A stretch of 64,000 nt of DNA from Spirochaetaceae bacterium UBA5556 (lineage in GTDB: Bacteria > Spirochaetota > Spirochaetia > Treponematales > Rectinemataceae): the NCBI GenBank assembly GCA_002425765.1, contig DIMW01000001.1:1-64000 (forward strand), read 5' to 3'. This document shows positions 1 through 8,032 of this stretch, in pieces. The first letter of the stretch is position 1. Every line of letters begins with the position of its first letter. Made by a program: the position numbers and the translations under genes. The notes below the pieces were generated by a model, which did no database searches, was not told the DNA's origin, and worked only from the letters and a program-made list of their open reading frames with translations.

Positions 1-136
1 CTAACATATTCTACATTGGAAAACTGGATAAGAAAAGAAAAAAGAGAATATGAAAACGGGGTGGCGATATAAGATTGCAAATAAAATACTTTGGCAGAAT
101 TGAAGCGCGAATAAGATTTTTTACGTTATGTTAGAT
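1..136. other. Leader of the integrase gene with possible recombination-site repeat
   Basis: This is an A+T-rich leader. CTAACATA at 1-8 and TATGTTAG at 127-134 form a perfect 8-bp inverted repeat. The right copy runs into GTTAGAT (130-136), which fits the GTTRRRY core of integron recombination sites, and CTAAC at the window edge fits the end of the complementary RYYYAAC box. I could not pair the inner L boxes, so this may be an attI/attC-like site, a degenerate one, or chance. The left end is cut by the window. Confidence 0.25.
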
Positions 137-205
137 AGGAGCGGTGTAAGCAACGCGTTAGCAGCCAGTATCGCTCGAATTTCTACCATCGATAAGGATA
201 GGGGC

Positions 206-1639
206 ATGGAGGCGGAATTTAAGCGAGATTTGTTCATGCGATATTTGCTCGAAAGATGTCATTTCAAGCCTAAAGGTGCCGAATGGGCGTGTTACTGGGT
301 AGGTAAGTTTGTGCACTGGTTTCCTGAATGGCAAGAAAGCCGCGAAAATTCGATTGAGAAATTTGGGCAGATGCTTTCAAAATATAAGCCTGAAAATCTT
401 GTGAATTTGGGACTTCAACAGGTCAGGTTGTACATGGCATTTGTCGATATGGAGACTTCGGCTGGGAAATGTGAGTCTGGAAAGACGGTATCCCTTCCTT
501 CTATCGGGAGGGAGCTTTTTATACCGGGTAATGGATCGGGCGCAAAGCCTAAAGGTAGTGCAAAAAAAGAGATGCTACCCAAGCCGGTATCTCCGGAGAA
601 GGGACCGGGCGTCACCCCCGGCGAACGGGGAATGGGAGATGATGTTGAATGGTCTGGGTATTCTTCAAAGTTGATGAAACAGGTGCGTGAGCTGATACGA
701 CTTAAGCATCATTCTCTGCGCACGGAAAAAACATATTTGGGATGGACGAGTCGTTTCCTTGATTTTGTATGGGGGAAGGAGTTGGTAAAGCGGGAAGAGG
801 GTGGGTTTTGCATTGTTGCTGATCATTTACGGGCATTTTTAAGTTATTTGGCGGTTGAGGTTCGGGTGAGCGCTTCGACACAGGAGCAAGCGCTGAATGC
901 GCTGCTCGTGTTGTTCAGAATGGTGCTGCATATTGAGATCGAGGGCCTCTCTAGTGTATTGCGGGCGAAAAAGAGAAAACGGCTGCCAGTGGTCTTGAGC
1001 CGCGATGAGGTTGCCGCACTGCTGGCGCACTTGCAGCAACCATATCGGCTTATGGCTTCACTGATGTATGGCTGTGGGCTCAGGCTTGAGGAATGCCTTT
1101 CACTCAGGGTGAAGGATCTCAATTTTGAGAATGAGACTGTCGAGGTCCGTTCAGGAAAAGGCGGGAAGGACAGACTCACGGTGCTGCCAGGAGTGCTCAG
1201 GAAGGATTTGCAGACGTATTTGCTTGAGCTGAAGGTCGATTGGGATAAAGCTCGGAGGCAGGATTTGCCGGGGGTTTTTCTGCCTGAAGCCTTGAATAAG
1301 AAATATCCATCGCTTTCGAAAGAGTGGGGTTGGTTCTGGCTGTTCCCTTCGAGGAGCCCGTATACAAATACACGAACGGGAGAGATTGCGTTTTGGCATA
1401 TGCACCCTTCAGTGATTCAGAAAAAAATTCATGAGGGAATCCAGCGAGCTGGTATCTCGAAGATGGCATCTGCGCATACGCTGAGGCACAGTTTCGCGAC
1501 ACATTTGCTCGAGGATGGCTATGATATTCGTACGATTCAGGAGCTTTTGGGGCATTCGAATGTGCAGACAACGATGATTTACACGCATGTGGCGGTGCGA
1601 AACAAGCGCGGTGTCCGCAGCCCTCTGGAGAACTTGTGA
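206..1639 (+). CDS. intI: Integron-type tyrosine recombinase with N-terminal extension
   Basis: This is a site-specific tyrosine recombinase of the integron IntI group, which inserts and excises gene cassettes at attI/attC sites. The C-terminal half carries the full catalytic set: R293 in GLRLEE, a lysine in GKGGKDR (about 318-321), H424 and R427 in HTLRHSFATH, H450 in GHSNVQ and the nucleophile Y459 in MIYTHV. Residues about 359-379 (LPEALNKKYP followed by WGWFWLF) match the additional domain that separates IntI from other integrases, and the tail GVRSPLENL is also IntI-like. The usual SAM-like core-binding domain begins near residue 157. About 150 residues precede it, so the protein is 477 aa against about 340 for IntI1. 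I chose ATG 206 because AAGGA sits 7 nt upstream; the ATG at 128 has no ribosome-binding site. Its G+C is lower than the backbone, which suggests transfer. No cassette array is visible inside the window. Confidence 0.9.
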   Translation: MEAEFKRDLFMRYLLERCHFKPKGAEWACYWVGKFVHWFPEWQESRENSIEKFGQMLSKYKPENLVNLGLQQVRLYMAFVDMETSAGKCESGKTVSLPSIGRELFIPGNGSGAKPKGSAKKEMLPKPVSPEKGPGVTPGERGMGDDVEWSGYSSKLMKQVRELIRLKHHSLRTEKTYLGWTSRFLDFVWGKELVKREEGGFCIVADHLRAFLSYLAVEVRVSASTQEQALNALLVLFRMVLHIEIEGLSSVLRAKKRKRLPVVLSRDEVAALLAHLQQPYRLMASLMYGCGLRLEECLSLRVKDLNFENETVEVRSGKGGKDRLTVLPGVLRKDLQTYLLELKVDWDKARRQDLPGVFLPEALNKKYPSLSKEWGWFWLFPSRSPYTNTRTGEIAFWHMHPSVIQKKIHEGIQRAGISKMASAHTLRHSFATHLLEDGYDIRTIQELLGHSNVQTTMIYTHVAVRNKRGVRSPLENL

Positions 1640-1836
1640 GCTAGGCTATTGGTCATAAAGCATTCACAAGCCTCTGCGTATTTTGTGACAGCGATGATGC
1701 ACGTGGCCGCCGCAACGGGCTCACGTATCACGGGATCGCTTTTTTATAAAATCTTACTAACGAATATTTTAGGGTGTCCTGAAACCGCCGTCAATCTTGT
1801 TTTGCAAAAATGCTCTATTAAGAGATATGAGCAGAG

Positions 1837-2160
1837 TTATGGGCGAGGCTTTCCATGAATCATGACGACGCCGTCGGCAGTGGCTTCGCGCGCGATATCG
1901 GCATCGAAATCGGCGGGACCTTTTGGAATTTGGGTGTCTATGGAGCGCGTTGTTATCTATAGAAATTTTTGCGTCAGCAGTGACAAGACTGTCATCTTCG
2001 GTCACGGAGAACAGGCTGAAAATGTATTCATAAGCGCAGATTTGAAGTAGAAAGCAGTATCTTCGGCGTCTATCCTGAGAGAGGGTGCGTCGATTTGGGA
2101 TGGAAATCCAACAGTTTTCAATGAGATAGGGCCGCAGAATAGGGATCTTCGAGGCAGCCC
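1837..2160 (-). pseudogene. Possible decayed gene in the 1640-2200 gap
   Basis: The 560 bases between the integrase and the next gene hold no intact gene. On the minus strand three short open stretches in different frames follow one another. The first runs down to about 2002 and includes the segment IDAPSLRIDAEDTAFYF. A second overlaps it, contains SVTEDDSLVTADAKISID and runs to about 1950. A third contains FDADIAREATADGVV and stops at 1837. Joined by two frameshifts they would read as one plausible protein end. I do not recognise the family. The evidence is only that the peptides look protein-like, so the call is weak. No attC repeat pair was found in the gap. Confidence 0.2.
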
Positions 2161-2200
2161 GGGAAAGCGCTTCCCTTCCGGTTCTCTCAAGGAGCAGTAT

Positions 2201-3247
2201 GTGTCACAAAAAAGGAAAATCAGGGCCCGAGATGAAGCCAGAAAGAATCTAGCTATTGGCGTTGCTCTGTGGCGCAGGCTTTTAATGTTGGCTTTTTTGT
2301 CATGGATAATGACGAGCTGTTCGGCTCCGGGCATTGAGAGCACGGTGCTTGGGGACATACGCCCGCCAATCGTGAAAAATGCGCAGCTTGAGAATGGCCG
2401 TGAATTTATACTCGAGTTCGATGAGCCAGTTCAGGTCCGCGAAGGTAGTTTCTCGGCAGAGCCCAGAGAGCTTAGCGTGTCAGCCAAGAGCGCCGAGGGC
2501 ACAGTGAATATCAGTTTTGAGCCACAGCCTGTGCCAGGCGAGACTGTGACGCTTGCAGGCAATGTAGAGGATATGTGCGGCAACACTACGCATGTCCAGG
2601 TTCAGTTTAAAGGGTACAATGATCGGCCCGCTGCGTTGGTACTCGCCGAGGTACAGACTGCCAAAAATGCATCGAAAAGATCACCTCACCGTGATTACAT
2701 AGAACTTTATGTGAAGAAAGCGGGCAATCTTGGCGGCATGTTTGTGCGGTGGGCCAGCTCGACGAAGACAATGCGGTATGATTTCCCCGGATGTGAAGTG
2801 ATGGCGGATGAAGTCATCGTGCTGCACCTGGCACCTGAAAGCATCGCCGATGAGCAGAATGAGTCGGGCACTGATCTTGGGCTGTCGGGTGGCGTTGACG
2901 CGTCACCGGGAGGGAGAGATTTCTGGTCTGATGCGGGGGGCTTGCCGGACGCGAGTGGTGTGATTTCGGTGTATGAAAGGGAAGGTTCCGCGCCGGTCGA
3001 TGGCCTCTTCTATGGTGAGAACTCAAAGACCGGCGCGGTGGAATCCTCAAAGCTCGTCGCCCTTGTGCAGGAGCTCGCCGACGCTGGAATTTGGCGCCTG
3101 GATTCACCGCCAAAATGGGAGAACGCTCTTTTATGGAAACCCTCGTCAACAAGGTCTCTTATCAGGATCACGACATCCGCGTCCGGGGCGAGTGCCTGGG
3201 GTGTTGGCGAAAGCGGCAGTCAGAGCCCAGGACTTATTCCTAAATGA
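2201..3247 (+). CDS. Putative lipoprotein, Ig-like and lamin-tail-like segments
   Basis: This 348-aa predicted lipoprotein has a basic N-terminus, a hydrophobic stretch (about residues 26-37) and a lipobox ending in MTSC, so it should be lipid-anchored outside the cytoplasmic membrane. The GTG start at 2201 is supported by AAGGAG 6 nt upstream (2189-2194). The segment after the lipobox (PPIVKNAQLENGREFILEFDEPV) resembles the Ig-like start of bacterial surface proteins. A middle segment with DYIELYVKKAGNLGGMFVRW resembles the lamin-tail type seen in secreted bacterial proteins. The function is unknown, and both domain comments are inference from motif shape. The gene overlaps the convergent thioredoxin gene by 8 bases. 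The lipoprotein call is firm and the domain calls are tentative. Confidence 0.65.
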   Translation: MSQKRKIRARDEARKNLAIGVALWRRLLMLAFLSWIMTSCSAPGIESTVLGDIRPPIVKNAQLENGREFILEFDEPVQVREGSFSAEPRELSVSAKSAEGTVNISFEPQPVPGETVTLAGNVEDMCGNTTHVQVQFKGYNDRPAALVLAEVQTAKNASKRSPHRDYIELYVKKAGNLGGMFVRWASSTKTMRYDFPGCEVMADEVIVLHLAPESIADEQNESGTDLGLSGGVDASPGGRDFWSDAGGLPDASGVISVYEREGSAPVDGLFYGENSKTGAVESSKLVALVQELADAGIWRLDSPPKWENALLWKPSSTRSLIRITTSASGASAWGVGESGSQSPGLIPK

Positions 3248-3563
3248 GGTCCTTGAACAGCTTTTCAATTTCGGGGCGGGGTATGGCACCGACTTTCTGA
3301 CGGGCCACCTGGCCTCCCGTGAATACAATGAGTGTCGGGATGGAAATGATCCCGTATTGCGAGGCGATATCGCTTTGGTCATCGACGTTGAGTTTCCCTA
3401 CTTTGATCTTATCTCTGTATGTCTCTGCGATTTGAGCCACGCTGGGGCCTATCATTTTGCAGGGCATGCACCACTCGGCCCAAAAATCCACGAGGACGGG
3501 AATTTTTGATTCCAATACTTCTTGTTTAAAATTTTCAGCGGTGAGGGTAATTTCGGCGCTCAT
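3240..3563 (-). CDS. trxA: Thioredoxin with WCMPC active site
   Basis: This small cytoplasmic dithiol reductase (107 aa, normal length for thioredoxin) would reduce protein disulfides using electrons from thioredoxin reductase. The fold signature is complete: FWAEWCMPC with the redox cysteines at 32 and 35, a conserved Lys after the second cysteine, LNVDDQ, and the cis-proline loop SIPTL. The middle of the active site is Met-Pro instead of the common Gly-Pro, which may shift the redox potential. It is transcribed alone, convergent with the lipoprotein gene. A good promoter lies upstream (-35 TTGACG, -10 TATACT) and AAAGGAG precedes the start. No reductase gene is adjacent. Confidence 0.95.
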   Translation of the reverse strand: MSAEITLTAENFKQEVLESKIPVLVDFWAEWCMPCKMIGPSVAQIAETYRDKIKVGKLNVDDQSDIASQYGIISIPTLIVFTGGQVARQKVGAIPRPEIEKLFKDLI

Positions 3564-3646
3564 GTTTGTTCAGACTCCTTTGCGAAATTCAGCCTTCATT
3601 CTTATCAATTTATGCCATCATATAACTCAAAGCGATACGCAAGTAA

Positions 3647-3675
3647 AGTATACCGCCCACATTACTGTGCGTCAA
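3647..3675 (-). promoter_or_regulatory. Promoter of trxA
   Basis: Read on the minus strand, the -35 box TTGACG (3670-3675) is 17 bases from the -10 box TATACT (3647-3652). Both are close to the sigma-70 consensus. The predicted leader before the thioredoxin start is about 75 bases. Confidence 0.6.
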
Positions 3676-3763
3676 ATAGAGGCAGAATGAATCGTGTCTC
3701 TCGGCTAGCAAAACATCGAATTCTATGCGATGATGACCACACTAAATAGTCACTGAAAAGAAT

Positions 3764-5188
3764 ATGCCGAATAAATCCACACATGCTCTTGCGCGTCCTC
3801 TGACACTCTTCGGGCCCTGGGCTTTCTATCGCGAGGCGTTGGCGCTCGCCATTCCCGTCATGCTGCAGAGCCTCATTACAGGACTTGTGTCGCTCGTGGA
3901 CAACTTTATGGTCGCCGGGCTCGGGGATACGAAGATGGCCGGCGTCAATATCGCCAACCAGGTGAATTTTGTCTTTATGGTGATCATCAATGTCGTTTCG
4001 ATGGCGGGAGGAATTTTTCTTTCGCAGCACAGGGGTGCCCAGAATCGCGAGGGCATGATTCAGTCTTTCAGGTTCAAGCTCGTGCTGGGAACGGGTTTCT
4101 CCATACTGTATTTTGTTGTGTGTCAGATGTTCCCCGAGGCGCTTCTCTCGCTCATGGTGTCGAAGAACGCCGAGGGAGTGGCGATCATCGCCGAAGGTGC
4201 GCGCTATATGCGGGCGGTTTCATTTTCTTTTATCCCGCTTGCACTTTCGGGAGCGGTAGGCAGCTCGTTCCGCGACATTGGGGAGCCGAAGGTCCCTCTC
4301 ATGGTTTCCACGGGGGCTGCGATCGCGAACACGATAGGCAACTGGTTTCTGATCTACGGAAATCTCGGGGCGCCCCGGATGGAGGTGGTCGGCGCGGCGA
4401 TTGCGACAGTGATTGCGCGCTGTCTGGAGATCGGCGCCTTCCTGGTCGTGCTTCAGAAGAGAAAACCTGTTTTCTCCTTCAAGATCAAGGCCATTTTCAA
4501 TATTGACAGCAAATTCATGGGAGAGGTGCTGTCCCGTTCGGCGATGATGTTTTTCTCAGAGACGGCGTGGGTTATGTCCGAGACCATCATCACTGCGCTG
4601 TACAATCGGAGAGGCGGGCCAGAGACAGTCGCGGGGATGGCGGCCGGTTGGTCGGTGGCCAATCTGCTCTTTTTGGTGTTCCCGGCCATACATACGGCGA
4701 CGAATGTCATTGTTGGATCGACGCTTGGCGCCGGAAAACTCGATGAGGGCAGAGTTAAGGCCCGATGGATCATGGCGGGCTCGATCGTGTTTGGCGTCGG
4801 TGCCTGTCTCGCCGCGATGCTTTCGACCGCGGCGGTTCCGCTTGTATTTGGGAATCTCTCCGATGCGGCACAGCGTGTGACCCGCAGCATCATAATCGTC
4901 ATCGGCATCTATCTGCCGCTCTGGTGCCTGCTCAACGCGCAGTTCGGGGTATCGAGGGCGGGAGGCGATACGCTGATGGGGCTTCTGGTCGATGTGGGCG
5001 TCACCTATGCGGTCTTTATCCCCGCCGCAGTCGTGATCTCGCGCTACACCGCGTGGGGGCCCGTCGCACTCTTCGGCATCGCGAAGCTTTCGGACATAAT
5101 GAAGGCGCTCGTCGCCGCATGGTGGCTCAAAAAGGAGCGCTGGGTGCGCAATCTCACCGTCGCGTCAGTGTTCAAAGCTATTCTGTAG
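3764..5188 (+). CDS. MATE family multidrug efflux transporter
   Basis: This is a 474-aa integral membrane protein of the MATE family (NorM/DinF type), which exports cationic compounds in exchange for Na+ or H+. Hydrophobic segments follow one another along the whole length in the usual 12-helix pattern. The N-terminal half carries typical MATE stretches (ALAIPVMLQSLI, LVDNFMVAGLGD), and the second half repeats the pattern. The length is normal for the family. The 3' end overlaps the convergent beta-mannosidase gene by 24 bases. About 200 bases separate its start from the divergent trxA. The ribosome-binding site is weak (GAAAAG). Its substrate cannot be told from the sequence. Confidence 0.9.
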   Translation: MPNKSTHALARPLTLFGPWAFYREALALAIPVMLQSLITGLVSLVDNFMVAGLGDTKMAGVNIANQVNFVFMVIINVVSMAGGIFLSQHRGAQNREGMIQSFRFKLVLGTGFSILYFVVCQMFPEALLSLMVSKNAEGVAIIAEGARYMRAVSFSFIPLALSGAVGSSFRDIGEPKVPLMVSTGAAIANTIGNWFLIYGNLGAPRMEVVGAAIATVIARCLEIGAFLVVLQKRKPVFSFKIKAIFNIDSKFMGEVLSRSAMMFFSETAWVMSETIITALYNRRGGPETVAGMAAGWSVANLLFLVFPAIHTATNVIVGSTLGAGKLDEGRVKARWIMAGSIVFGVGACLAAMLSTAAVPLVFGNLSDAAQRVTRSIIIVIGIYLPLWCLLNAQFGVSRAGGDTLMGLLVDVGVTYAVFIPAAVVISRYTAWGPVALFGIAKLSDIMKALVAAWWLKKERWVRNLTVASVFKAIL

Positions 5189-7903
5189 ATGGTAGACGTG
5201 GAGGCCGGATTGCGTTTGGGTTTTTGTGCTGGACTGCGCGCGAATTTCTGACGGTTGTCGTGCCGTAGGAATGAATCGGATTGTCCTGTGGTCGCCTTTA
5301 GCGCAATAAAAACCGGCGTCCTCGAACTGCCCGGCGGCATCCTCAAGCTCGAGCGAGACATAGAAGGCGGGAGCCTCTGTTGCTCGGACTGTCGCCTCAA
5401 GGGCGCCGTCGCCGCCTGGCCTAAGCGTCACTTCCAGTTTGGGATCCCCGAGCGCGCAGCGTTTTGGTTCGGCAAGGAAGAACGCGGAGGAAGTCTTGAG
5501 GCCCAGATCAGGTACTTCAAGCCTCGCCTCAAGGAATGCTTCTTCGGCCCTGCAGGGCAGCGCATCGAGGGGCATTGCCCAGACGGATTGAACGCTGTTC
5601 TCCGAAACGACGAGGCTTCGCTCCACTGTGAGACTCCCATCGGCGCGGCCAGTGATGACATTCCCTTTTTCCTCGCCGACTCTGGAGAGAATATTGTGCG
5701 GCTCGCCGTGAAAATCGAGGAGACGGAGCGTCACTTCCGCCCGATGCTCGCCTGAGGTCTCGCTGACAAGGTGCGCCTGCACCATGTCGTCCCTGATGAA
5801 GAGCACCAGCAACACGGGCGCATAGAAACGCTTTGCCTCGTACTGCAGGATTTTCCACGAGCCGTCATAGTTGAGACTCGACCAGCTCACGACCGGCCAT
5901 ACGTCGTTGAGTTGCCAGAAGAGCGTACCCATGCAGCGAGGCATCGTGCTTCGCCAATATTCGACCGCGGTGCGGATCGCCATTGCCTGTTGCACCTGGG
6001 AGAGGTAGACGAGTTCACGGAAGCCCTTGGGCATCCGGAAATATCGGAGCATGGTCTCGAGGATGAGGCCGTTCCCGCGAGGATGCTTCTGGCGGGCTTC
6101 CAGGATGGGCGAGCTGATGTTTTGCTCGCTTTCGGGGGTGAAGCTGGCGATGGTCCGCATTGAGGGCAGAGACTGAAAGCCGAACTCGGAACAGAAGCGT
6201 GGCCGGACCGTAAGGTACTCGGAGAAGGGCTTGCCCTCGTGCCATACCGACCAGAAGTGCATGTCGCCCCGCTCGTCCGAGTGCCAGTTGTCCGAGAAAT
6301 CATTGGGGCCCGCCGAGGGGCTCGAGGGCCAGAAACAGCGGTCGGGGTCGAGCCGCCGGATGATCCGCCCCAACACTCCTTCGGTGAGTCTGTCGTAGTC
6401 GACGATGTAGCGAGCGGGATTTGTTTTCGATTCTTCGTACCATGTGATCGCCCCGAGAGCCTCATTGTTGCCGCACCACAGGGCGATGCTGGGGTGATCG
6501 GAGAGCCGTTTGACCTGCCAGGCTATTTCGGCCTCCACATTCGAGAGGAACTCGACGCTTGAAGGGTAGAGGGCGCAGGAGAACATACAGTCCTGCCACA
6601 GCATGATGCCGCGCTCGTCGCACAGTTCGTAAAAGTCGTCGCTCTCGTAGCGACCTCCGCCCCAGACTCGAAGGCAGTTCATGTTCGCTTCGACCGCCGA
6701 GTCGAGAAGGCCCGCGATGCGCGCGCGGGTCCAGCGCGAGGGGAGGGCGTCGGCGGGAATCCAGTTCGCTCCTTTGGCGAAGATGTCTTTGTCGTTCACC
6801 ACGAACTTGAAGCCGCGTCCGATGTCGTCCTCTTCGGCGAGAACCCTGAACTCGCGGAAACCTATTTTTTTGTGAATAATGTGAGGGCTCGGCGTGACTG
6901 CCCGCGCGTCGCATGTTGGGCGCGCGTTGGTGGCTTGAAGCGCAGCCGCAGGAGCAGGGGTGGACTCGGCACCGTACGCGCTGCCTGCTGAAGACGCGGC
7001 GCTAACTCTGAGGCCAGCCTCGGGTCTGTGGGCGGACTCGGAACGCTCCGCCGACACAGAGAGATCGTAGAGCGCGGGCTCCCCATGCCTGTGTGGCCAC
7101 CACAGCTTGGGGCCCTTCGCTTCCATGCCAAGCCGTATGGTGGAAAGGTTGGCCTGACAGAATTGCTCGGTATCGGTCCGCGCCCCATCGAGGTAACATG
7201 AGACCGCCACTACCATCGTCTCGGGCACTTCAATCTCCACAGAGACTTCCACCGAAAAGTCGGGTCCCCGCTCTGAGACGCCGCCGAAATTCCCGAGCGG
7301 CCTTGTGCGCGTCTGCACGGAGCGGATGAAGGGGCCGTCTGTGGCGATGAGCCGTATGTCATCGTAGATACCGCCAGTCATGAGACAGGGCCCCCAGTCC
7401 CAACCGGACATGCACTGAGTTTTGCGGATGAGGTTACGGTGAGGTGAGGAAGCGGGGTAGAGGGAGGCGGGTATGGGGTAGGGCAGCGCCCGCGCTTCAC
7501 GGATAGCCGCCTCTTCAGGGGAGCGGATGATGACGGCAATCGTGTTTTCACCGGAATGCAGATAGGGCTTGGCATCGGCCAAGAAGCGCCTGAACATGTT
7601 GTCGCTTGTGCCGACGAGGATTCCGTTCAGGTATACTTCGCCTATCGTGTCGATGACTTCGGCGAGGAGCCGTGCGGTACTCAGTTTGAGAAACTGGTCT
7701 GTCACGGAAAAGCTGTGCTCGATTTTCCAGTCCTCTTTGCCAGGCCATTGAACCTTGGGTTCATTTTCGCCGAGGTAGGGATCAGGGAGCTCTCCGGACT
7801 CAATAAGTGCCGAATAGATGTCGCCGGGGACGTGCATGGCACGTTCCGTGCCATCGGCAAGCCGTATAAGCTTCCATTTGCCAGTAAGATCTATTATCTC
7901 CAC
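5165..7903 (-). CDS. Beta-mannosidase, glycoside hydrolase family 2
   Basis: This GH2 enzyme of the beta-mannosidase subgroup removes terminal beta-mannose from oligosaccharides. It has the GH2 layout: a jelly-roll start, Ig-like domains, then a TIM barrel with the acid/base E481 in WCGNNEALGA and the nucleophile E573 in CSEFGFQSLPS. The length is 912 aa from the GTG at 7903, chosen because GGGAGG sits just upstream and the protein then begins EIIDLTGKW as in relatives; a start at 7945 is possible. Residues about 284-339 are an unusual Ala/Ser/Pro-rich insertion between the beta-sandwich and the barrel. No signal peptide is seen, so it is probably cytoplasmic. It is divergent from the ROK regulator and shares its operator region. 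Confidence 0.93.
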   Translation of the reverse strand: MEIIDLTGKWKLIRLADGTERAMHVPGDIYSALIESGELPDPYLGENEPKVQWPGKEDWKIEHSFSVTDQFLKLSTARLLAEVIDTIGEVYLNGILVGTSDNMFRRFLADAKPYLHSGENTIAVIIRSPEEAAIREARALPYPIPASLYPASSPHRNLIRKTQCMSGWDWGPCLMTGGIYDDIRLIATDGPFIRSVQTRTRPLGNFGGVSERGPDFSVEVSVEIEVPETMVVAVSCYLDGARTDTEQFCQANLSTIRLGMEAKGPKLWWPHRHGEPALYDLSVSAERSESAHRPEAGLRVSAASSAGSAYGAESTPAPAAALQATNARPTCDARAVTPSPHIIHKKIGFREFRVLAEEDDIGRGFKFVVNDKDIFAKGANWIPADALPSRWTRARIAGLLDSAVEANMNCLRVWGGGRYESDDFYELCDERGIMLWQDCMFSCALYPSSVEFLSNVEAEIAWQVKRLSDHPSIALWCGNNEALGAITWYEESKTNPARYIVDYDRLTEGVLGRIIRRLDPDRCFWPSSPSAGPNDFSDNWHSDERGDMHFWSVWHEGKPFSEYLTVRPRFCSEFGFQSLPSMRTIASFTPESEQNISSPILEARQKHPRGNGLILETMLRYFRMPKGFRELVYLSQVQQAMAIRTAVEYWRSTMPRCMGTLFWQLNDVWPVVSWSSLNYDGSWKILQYEAKRFYAPVLLVLFIRDDMVQAHLVSETSGEHRAEVTLRLLDFHGEPHNILSRVGEEKGNVITGRADGSLTVERSLVVSENSVQSVWAMPLDALPCRAEEAFLEARLEVPDLGLKTSSAFFLAEPKRCALGDPKLEVTLRPGGDGALEATVRATEAPAFYVSLELEDAAGQFEDAGFYCAKGDHRTIRFIPTARQPSEIRAQSSTKTQTQSGLHVYHLQNSFEH

Positions 7904-7938
7904 AATCTGCCTCCCTTGGGAATTGTGAAAGATTTTTC

Positions 7939-7992
7939 TTGACAACTCAAGATAGTGATGCTATACCATGATTGGTTGAATAAATCAACCAA
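7939..7992. promoter_or_regulatory. Divergent promoters with perfect operator palindrome
   Basis: Rightward promoter: TTGACA (7939-7944), 17 bases, TATACC (7962-7967), serving the ROK gene. Leftward promoter on the minus strand: TTGATT (7983-7988), 17 bases, TATAGC (7960-7965), serving the beta-mannosidase gene. The palindrome TTGGTTGA-N5-TCAACCAA (7972-7992) is perfect over 8+8 bases. It covers the rightward start point and the leftward -35 box, so one bound repressor could silence both directions. The likely binder is the ROK protein encoded at 8033. Confidence 0.65.
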
Positions 7993-8032
7993 CATACGAT
8001 TTCATAGTCAATAGATAGAGGCAAGAATAGCG

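Noticed and set aside
1640..2200. Possible attC cassette sites after the integrase
   Set aside because: No RYYYAAC/GTTRRRY pair with plausible inner boxes could be found in this stretch.
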